A DNA stretch of 64,000 nt from Setophaga petechia (Eukaryota > Chordata > Aves > Passeriformes > Parulidae), in the NCBI GenBank assembly GCA_024362935.1, contig JANCRA010000012.1, forward strand, positions 3,224,001 through 3,288,000, read 5' to 3'. Each line of letters opens with the position of its first letter. The stretch's first letter is position 1. The translations under genes were made by a program, and so were the position numbers. Of the stretch, positions 58,659 through 64,000 are shown in pieces. The notes beneath the pieces are model-generated. The model was not told where the DNA came from and searched no databases. It saw only the letters and a list, made by a program, of their open reading frames with translations.

Positions 58659-60445
58659 AAAGAAAATTACTGTCTCTGATTGTCCTGTGGCAACTTGTTC
58701 TGTCACATACTGTACATGATATTGAGGCAAATAAAACCACAGGAAGGAGAATCGGAAGCCAGTATTTGGACTAGAAAATGCAACAGATGTTAAAATGTTA
58801 ATATCCAGTTCTATGCCTGCCTGTACAACATATGTCAACTCTTCAAGAATCCAGACACTTGAACTTGTAGTGATTGAACACATAATTTTTTAGAAATAAA
58901 GCTCAAAGTTGTTTTAGATAATCCAATAAAAAGGACAAAGCAAAATCTGATGTTTGGTCCTCTTTGTCCTGGTGGGTGCAAAATGTTGTGCTGTAGATAT
59001 CCACACTCTTAAAGTATCTGAAAAACTTTGCTGGTATTCTCCTTAGCTTAGAGAGGTACAAGTACTGCTATTGGTACTGTCAATATGATGCCATATAAAT
59101 AGTCTAGTCATGGTTCAACACACAGTTTGATTTGTCGCTGGCATGATCATGTAAAGCAAAGAGTTAGGTTAAATTTAACAAATCTATCAACAATATCACT
59201 TTTTACACCTGCATAGATTTGTGAAATGAGTAAATGCTAGACAAGCTTTTATCCTGTTATTACTTAAATTTTCAATTCAGTGGTCAAAACTAGAAGTCAT
59301 GCCTCAAAAACTGCATCTGTGAACTTGTTTCAGAGCTTCTGAAGGATTATAAAAGTCCAAATCACCTGAGTTCTATCCATAAGCAGAGGAACAGTATCTC
59401 TGCAGCATCTCTGCTTGCAAAGATGAGGACCTGATGTGAGCACATTTCTTTTTTATTCTGGACAACATGTATTAACAATTCTAAGAGTCTGAGGCAGTCA
59501 CACTAATAAGGAATGAAATGGTAGTTTTGAGGTAGCTGACCATCCCTTTATCTCCTTGCCTTATTCACATCTGCCCCAGAGCAGCTAGATGTGAAACGTT
59601 GCATTAAGTAGATTAAGTGACTTGTCTCCTCTTTCTGAACTCTGGAGCTACAATTTGTCTTGGCAGCTACACCTGAGTGCTGCCAACATTTCAACTTTCA
59701 GAGTCCCAGAGGGGCAGCTTGCCCTCTGTAGCACTACTGCTGGTCTAGACAGCCTTTGTGGGAGGTGGTGTGTTAAAGAGAACAAAACTCTTCAAAATGC
59801 TCACTACCCACCACGCTTTGGCTGGTGACTGGTCACAAGATTAGTCACAACCAAGTTGCTACTGCAACTGCATCTTCTGCAACAAGAAACAGGTAAGCAG
59901 TGTTGTGCTATTTTTAAAATGTCACCATTCCACTTCCCCCAAGCTTCCAGACCACACTGAAACATAAAATAGTTGGTGGATTTTTATTTCCAGGGTCGTT
60001 AATTGGTCCTTTTTGTAAACAGTTGAGAAATACCATTTAGTGTATTTGGTACTATTCCCAGCAAGCCTATTTGCTGGTAAGATGCACACCTATTGCTGGA
60101 AGCAGGTAGAGTGACCAAGAGATAAAAAACTGAAGAAAACCCACCTTCCTCAGAGAAGGAACTAAAGAAGTAGATCAGAAAAAAGAGAACAGGCTTGAAT
60201 GAAACAAAGAATGTTGAAATGTATGCTCTAAACACATAATTGGCTGTGTTGCACTAGGAATTTTAAATGTTGTCTACCCTAGTCATGCTTAACAGTTGCC
60301 CCATCTTTTTCTATGAACGTTGTCTCAGTTATTTAATAATTTTTATTTTCTCCCTTTTTGTTTTTCGGGACCAACATTGACCCAGCCTATTCATCCTCTA
60401 CCTGCTGTCTTACATAGCTTATCTAGGAACCAGGTCTCATCAGAC

Positions 60446-60501
60446 ATTTGTGCAACACCTAGCACAATAGTGTAAGGACCCACAAATTGTGAATAAATAA
60501 A
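60446..60501 (+). repeat. Possible ancient amniote repeat 3' end
   Basis: TTTGTGCAACACCTAGCACA (60447-60466), then GGACCCACAAATTGTGAAT and AATAAATAAAATA, resemble an old amniote interspersed repeat whose end reads 'gtacagcacctagcacaatgggg...aataaataataa'. I recall this pattern from turtle and crocodile sequences but cannot name the family with certainty. Confidence 0.35.
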
Positions 60502-61091
60502 ATATGGATGCTGTTCATGTCTCTAGTCATGTTCAGGGGCAATGGAAGGTCAACATAAAATCTAACTTCTACCTGAATTGCTCCTTTTAAAAAAAATCTA
60601 CTTTAATAGTACTAAGATTTCATGCTCAATTTTAAAGTTACAGCTGAAAGTATTCCAATTAAATTCCATATTGAGCCTTAAATTCATGGTCTTTGTAAAA
60701 GAAAGAGATTTTTATACTATGCTTTAATCTTTCAGTGGCAGTTTTGAGATCTGAAACCATCTTTGTGTCAAGATGTGTAATTAAAAAAATCCAAAGATTG
60801 TGGAAAGTGGAATCATCTAGGTTTTCTTGATGAAGAAAGCAAAATAAAGACCCTGGATCTGATATACCATAGTTAGCAGTTTCATTTGGAAGTGTGATTG
60901 TTTCTGTGTGTTAAATTGTCAGCAGAATGTATTTGGCTATGGAGTAATATTTTTTTTTGTCTTTCAGGCTGAAATTGTTCAGGAAAGAAAACCCTTTGGA
61001 ATGTCCATTTTCTGAATCTTCTGACAAAATGTAATTTTAAAAAAATATGTAAAAATATGTAAAGACAGCACACAAGCATGCATACACATGT

Positions 61092-61111
61092 ACACACACA
61101 CACACACACAC
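61092..61111. repeat. (AC)10 dinucleotide microsatellite
   Basis: Ten perfect AC units flanked on both sides by ATGCATAC/ACATGTAC/GTACATGCATAC words. These make the surroundings alternate purine and pyrimidine, a pattern able to adopt Z-DNA. Open frames across it are incidental. Confidence 0.95.
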
Positions 61112-62074
61112 GTACATGCATACACTCTTGGATGTTTGGAATCATTACAGGCCAGGGGATTGTGTGGAGCATGAATTTTTTTTTTGGTGCTAATAAACCA
61201 GGAATGTTGAGGAGGTTTTGGCCCCAAGCCACTGCCCATTTCTCAGTGCAGCAGTCTCACCCTAGTGAGGCACACCATGTCTGCAAATGCAGAACTGCAG
61301 GGCTCTCAACTCCCCAGAAGCAATAATCCTGACTCAACTGCATCTCCCAGGAGCTTTCCTGCAGCTTCTGCCCCATACTATGGCTATTTTGGCTCTCTAT
61401 AGTGCATCACCAACTGCTTACTGATGAAATTTGTGCCCCTCTTTTATATAGGAAGTTGTGTTTTTCACCTCTTTGAGAGGTGGTGGCCCTACTTTCTCCA
61501 TCTTCTTCTTAACTGGGACATTTTTCAAGACAGTAGGGACTGTAGAGTACCAAGAGACTTGATTTTAAGAGGCTAATGACCAAATTAAGTGCAAAGTTGA
61601 GTGTCCTGATTTGTTCATGCTATAAAAAGGGAATAGATTCCACTTCTTTCAGAAAGCTATTATGAACAGTTAGACTAAAAAGAGGATTACTACTTTCCAA
61701 GACTACTTTTGCTCCTTCTGGCCTCTTCCTGACTTCGTTTCCTCGCTACAGACTAAAACGATCACCTTAACCACACAGAGCTGTGCTGGCTTTATGAAGC
61801 CATTGGAGTGGCCAGACAATATTTTTGTCCTTTGAAACCCAACAATAATTGTTTAATCCCCATTAGTAATCTCTCCACTAGCATGACTGGATTCCACTCA
61901 GAACAGCATTGTGCACCAGGCCTTTATAAGTGAACATGCACAGAGCTACAGTCCCTTGTCAGACATCACTATTCAATGTTTGCAACTCAGGACTGCAGGA
62001 ACTACAGCAGTCTTGTACAGGAATTTCTTCAGCTAAGGTTATCTCAGAATTGAAGAGAGAGGAGAGAGTCTGTA

Positions 62075-62265
62075 TTTCATAGAATGCTAGAATCATTTGG
62101 GTTAGAAAAGATCTTTAAGTGTAAAGATTCCAACTGCAAACCCAACATTGCTAAGTCGAACAATAAACCATGTTCCTATGAGCCACATCTACACATTTTT
62201 TGTATAACTCCAGGGATGGAGACTGCAAGAGATGTGGAAAAGTGTCAGCCTAAAAATTGTAACCC
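62075..62265 (-). mobile_element. CR1 LINE 3' end, antisense
   Basis: Reverse complement of a CR1 3' end: TTTCATAGAATGCTAGAATC (62075, octamer tail), TTTGGGTTAGAAAAGATCTT (62096), CCAACTGCAAACCCAACATT (62130), CTAAGTCGAACAATAAACCATG (62151-62172), GAGCCACATCTACACATTTT (62179) and CTCCAGGGATGGAGACTGCA (62208). Order and spacing agree with the subfamily seen in sense at 20318-20600. The short open frame at 62084-62272 lies within it and is not a gene. Confidence 0.9.
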
Positions 62266-64000
62266 AAGCTAATATAAAAATCATATTTCTAAAGGAAATG
62301 CCTATATAAATTCAGTGTAATAATGTTTATATGATTTCAATCAACTCATGATTTGGGTTGACTGTTAGCTTTTTTTTTTAAACTAGCTGAATCTTTAGCA
62401 ATAAATAAATAAATCTATTTTTGGTAGTTATGTTCCAGAATTGCAAATCATGTAGAGTAGCAAAGTGACTCATTTACCTTTCAGCATGTTCTGCTTAAAA
62501 TCCATAGCTGTTAGCATACAATTTTGCAGACTTTAGCTTTTTTAGCTTTCTGTATGTTTGCCATTATAGAATATTATATGGAAGCAAGCCTTTCAACTAT
62601 AGGAAAGCTCCAAGATGGAATTTACAACAGGCTAGGGTATATTTAGCATCATGCACTAAAACTACTGAAGACTGAAAAAAGCTCTTCATGTTTATTATTA
62701 TCACCACAGTATAAATCACTAAGAAGTGTTATAATAATTAGATCTATAAGGCTGCAAAATGTTGGGATGATTACTATGAGGTAAAAAATCAATAATATCC
62801 AGCTGTAAAGATAAATTTCTTGTCTCTTGCATTAATTGCCATCATAGAACTCCACAGTCTATATCATGAAAACTTTAGCAGGCAAAAGCATCAGAAATTG
62901 CATCCATAAAAAGAAACAAAATTTTATGCTTTATGTAGTCTCCTACATGTAATTACATTTTGATTACCCTGATTCACGTACTTGAGACCATTGTACTTCT
63001 AGTGGACCTTTTTTGTTTTTGTTTATATATTCCCAATGAACAGAAACTAAAGAGATACTGAAGATTATTATGTTGTGTGAGGATTTTTTAAAGGGATGTC
63101 TCTAATGGAAATACTGGGCTGTTTTTAACTAGGCAAAGGGCTAAGCAGTATAATCAGTTTATATGCCCAAACCTGCTGGGGAATAAAGCAAAATCCCACA
63201 ATAGATACAAAAGAGTTTTCATATTTTCACTGTCTCAGCTGGAAACCCAGCCAAGTAACACAGAAAAGCAATTATACCTTTTTTTTCTATTAAAACGTTC
63301 AGACTATTTCATGTTGTATTGGTTTTTATTAAAAAAACCCATACACTCATAGATCTTCAATGCTTATAGATCAATGGGATTTTAAATCAGAAAGTTAATG
63401 TCTCTGCAGGTGACAATGGGTCCAGTGGCACACCAATATGTGCCCAGCTGCATGTAAAGAATGTGCAACCAATGGACATATAGTTCACAACAGCAGTGCA
63501 GACAGAAACGTTCTTCATTTTACTATCAAGACACTGTAAATATCTTTTGTGAATTACAATAAAAATAACTAAGGACTAAAAATTTTCCAGCTACTATCTC
63601 AGTAATATAGAAGTTGAGTTGGTTTGTTATACTTCAAAAAGTACTGACCTAGTGAATTGTCAGCAAATATCAACTGTTGATATAAACCTTCACCTGGTGG
63701 AGGCAATTTCTGTTTCTTATAAGATGTTGCTGTTTGCTGCTGTCACCTACTGAACCCAAATACCAGACTGTACTCTGTTCTGTGACGCTAAGTGTCATGA
63801 GGTGTCTAGTTCAGGATAACTCTCTGTTCAGAGGACATGAACTCCTGATCTGACACAATTTCTTCTAGACTACACTAACAGAAGTTATTATTGTGCACCA
63901 GCTCACATCTTGGGAGCAGTCAGCCATTCTGACTCTCCAAACTCTAGGAGGTGTCATCTGTAGAGTAGACTCTTGAATTTTATAGGGAATTTTTTCACCT
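62266..64000. other. Unique A+T-rich stretch to window end
   Basis: No gene or interspersed repeat recognised. A short (ATAA)n tract lies at 62401-62414 and a T-run at 62371-62379. The stretch is cut by the window end. Confidence 0.5.

Larger units (their letters stand above)
54184..62074. other. Unique A+T-rich stretch with scattered small repeats
   Basis: About 7.9 kb without a recognisable gene. It includes an AT hairpin (56113), a TATG-rich patch (57550-57572), a possible CR1 tail (58605), a possible ancient repeat end (60446) and an (AC)10 tract (61092). Open frames are short and carry no known motif. Confidence 0.5.

Noticed and set aside
60979..61326. Open frames with Cys-Val or Thr-His repeats
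   Set aside because: They run through the (AC)10 microsatellite and are low-complexity artefacts.
62084..62272. 62-codon plus-strand open frame
   Set aside because: Entirely explained by an antisense CR1 3' end.
1..64000. CRISPR array, tRNA/rRNA gene, bacterial operon or phage
   Set aside because: No spaced identical direct repeats of CRISPR type, no tRNA-like cloverleaf noticed, and CR1/LTR content shows vertebrate nuclear DNA.

Overview
The window looks like a gene-poor, A+T-rich piece of a bird macrochromosome, most likely from a songbird. This rests on two kinds of repeat. First, there are about a dozen fragments of CR1 LINEs, the dominant avian retrotransposon, on both strands; one still carries the diagnostic ATTCTATG octamer tail. 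Second, there is a solo long terminal repeat (1262-1633) of a type I associate with passerine class II (ERVK-like) endogenous retroviruses, flanked by a 6-bp target duplication with one mismatch. I ran no database search, so repeat names rest on remembered consensus sequences.

I see no protein-coding gene I can support. There are no bacterial-type operons, tRNA or rRNA genes, CRISPR arrays or CpG islands. The open reading frames are short, scattered on both strands and mostly what chance gives in A+T-rich DNA. Several lie inside CR1 fragments, the LTR or a simple repeat. The segment is best read as intergenic or long-intron sequence.

Layout: 1-5 kb is unique DNA plus the solo LTR. At 5.2-7.5 kb two CR1 copies lie tail to tail. 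7.5-17 kb is mostly unique, with a 3-copy 26-bp minisatellite, a perfect 20-bp palindrome, a poly(T)/purine tract and a decayed CR1 reverse-transcriptase fragment. 17-20.6 kb holds three sense-strand CR1 ends and, at 18.3 kb, a splice-acceptor-like site followed by a 28-codon open stretch. 20.6-35 kb is unique apart from small hairpins, duplications and a pure (CCCCTT)19 hexamer array at 31.8 kb. 35-54 kb holds a recent-looking antisense CR1, two much older antisense CR1 remnants (42.4 and 47 kb), a GC-richer hairpin block at 41.5 kb, an enhancer-like motif cluster at 50.7 kb and a well-preserved CR1 3' end at 54 kb. 54-64 kb holds an AT hairpin, two possible ancient repeat remnants, an (AC)10 microsatellite and a last antisense CR1.

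No new multi-gene system is visible. The points most worth checking are the G-quadruplex-capable hexamer array, the solo LTR and its target duplication, the splice-acceptor/ORF at 18.3 kb, and the motif-dense non-repeat blocks at 10.9, 18.3, 41.5 and 50.4-51.5 kb as possible conserved non-coding elements.
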